NCBI GenBank assembly: GCA_963715255.1
Contig: CAVQRN010000002.1
Coordinates: 310,001 to 374,000, forward strand
DNA length: 64,000 bases
Direction: 5' to 3'
DNA from: JAHEEL01 sp963715255
GTDB lineage: Bacteria > Actinomycetota > Acidimicrobiia > Spongiisociales > UBA5794
In this document: piece by piece, positions 63,248 through 64,000 of the stretch
Numbering within the stretch: position 1 is the first letter of the stretch
How the letters are laid out: each line of letters starts with the position of its first letter
Notes under the pieces: generated by a model
Database searches by the model: none
What the model was told of the DNA's origin: nothing
What the model saw: the letters and a program-made list of their open reading frames with translations, nothing else
Translations under genes and position numbers: made by a program

Positions 63248-64000
63248 ATGGCGAGATCAAGCGGGAGATCCTCGATTCCGCGACCGTTCGTGCACAAGCG
63301 CTCGATCGGTCCGTGGAAGATTCTCCTATGGATCACTCTCGCCGTCTTGGTGCTGGTGCTCGCCTTCTACGGACTTGGCGGCTGGCACTTCTCAAACGAG
63401 ATCTACTCGGGGGCCTTCGAGGTGCGTCCGCCGGAGCCTCCCGAGTTCGACATCACACTCGATCGCGAGGAAGCCGAAGCGGTCGTTCTGCGAGCCGACC
63501 CCGACGCTGGGAACTTGACGGCTGACGGCTTGTTCGGTCTCATCACCGAATCGGACGCAACGGTCATCGGCGGCATTGTCAGCGCTGAGACATCCGGTGG
63601 TGTGACAACGGTGCGTCGCTCTCGCTGTGCCGGGCGAGCCGATTCCTGCACCGGGATCCGCCGTCAGGCTCGACGCGTTCGTATGGCCCGGCGATCCGAG
63701 TACGGCGCTGGGACTCGCGTTCGAAGAGATCGAAATCGAGGTCGAAGGAGGACGTGCCGGCGCCTGGTACCTCGAAGGTTCCACCGACACGTGGATGATC
63801 TTCGTTCACGGCAAGGGCGCGCCGAGGAACGAGGCGCTGCGTCTCCTTCCCGTGGCCGCCGAACGCGGGTATCACGCCATGGTCATCGACTATCGCAACG
63901 ATCCGGGAGCGCCTCGTGACCCCTCCGGCAACTACCAGTACGGACTGACCGAATGGAATGACGTCGCGGCTGCGGCACGATACGCGAAGGTCAACGGTGG
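63248..64000 (+). CDS. Membrane-anchored alpha/beta hydrolase, partial and frameshifted
   Basis: Begins with a transmembrane helix (ILLWITLAVLVLVLAFYG), then an unfamiliar domain. Near 63610 the frame shifts and GEPIPAPGSAVRLDAFVWPG, then the hydrolase strand WMIFVHGKGAPRNEALRLLP (oxyanion loop) and YHAMVIDYRNDPGAPRDPSG run to the window edge. The nucleophile elbow is beyond it. GGGGG lies 5 bases before the ATG. Confidence 0.75.

Noticed and set aside
13626..64000. Programmed ribosomal frameshifting as the cause of the shifts
   Set aside because: The sites have no common slippery heptamer or downstream structure and occur in unrelated housekeeping genes.
1..64000. tRNA, rRNA, phage, IS or plasmid functions
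   Set aside because: None could be recognised by eye; a covariance-model scan would be decisive for small RNAs.

Overview
The window is 64 kb of GC-rich, gene-dense DNA with no rRNA, tRNA, CRISPR array, transposase, integrase or phage gene that I can see. It reads as the chromosome of an actinobacterium, probably from a deep or uncultured lineage rather than a well-known genus. Supporting signs are a compact Tad pilus locus in the order seen in mycobacteria with a divergent HAD-IB phosphatase, a DUF4244-type pilin, a PimB-like GT4 glycosyltransferase at the left edge, an iron-responsive DtxR/FeoA regulator, and many starts that look leaderless. A full System I (Ccm) cytochrome c maturation operon and four multiheme c-type cytochromes are less usual for that phylum.

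Layout. 1-6 kb: partial GT4 glycosyltransferase, a double histidine phosphatase, small membrane proteins, and an alpha-glucoside-type ABC importer (binding lipoprotein plus two permeases, no ATPase). 6-13.4 kb: membrane pyrophosphatase, an LCP-family lipoprotein, and an operon of Hpt-REC-REC regulator, HEAT-repeat protein and processive GT2 glycosyltransferase. 13.6-17.5 kb: Tad pilus operon. 17.6-23.1 kb: HAD phosphatase, MFS exporter with ArsR-type regulator, leuC and leuD. 23.3-30.1 kb: histidine utilisation genes hutH, hutU and hutI, followed by a GDPD phosphodiesterase and two tandem MOSC proteins. 30.2-36 kb: a 95-bp palindromic tandem repeat, an M1 aminopeptidase, a GH13-like protein and a P-loop sugar/nucleoside-type kinase. 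36-49.8 kb: M23 peptidase-LVIVD fusion, ccmG, ccmI, ccmH, ccmF, ccmE, ccmD, ccmC, ccmB and ccmA, then the respiratory cytochromes (14-heme lipoprotein, 7-heme NapC/NrfH-like, cytochrome b, 9-heme). 50-57.4 kb: thioredoxin behind a CsoR/CstR-type operator, DUF2007 protein, TldE/TldD, a class III aminotransferase with a kinase-like partner, and a 6-heme lipoprotein with a collagen-like linker. 57.6-64 kb: C69/secernin peptidase, a dtxR-feoA-split feoB-feoC iron operon, a lipocalin-like protein and a partial alpha/beta hydrolase.

How it fits together. The Ccm operon supplies the heme-attachment machinery for about 36 predicted haems in four multiheme proteins. With the cytochrome b these suggest a quinone-linked electron conduit out of the membrane. 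The Feo operon would supply the iron. Sugar import, histidine catabolism and amino-acid turnover suggest a heterotroph.

A caution for every reader: eleven otherwise intact genes carry frameshifts, 16 in all, and 13 of these have the same net shift. I treat them as probable consensus indels, but I give each gene's span and the approximate position of each shift so that this can be checked.
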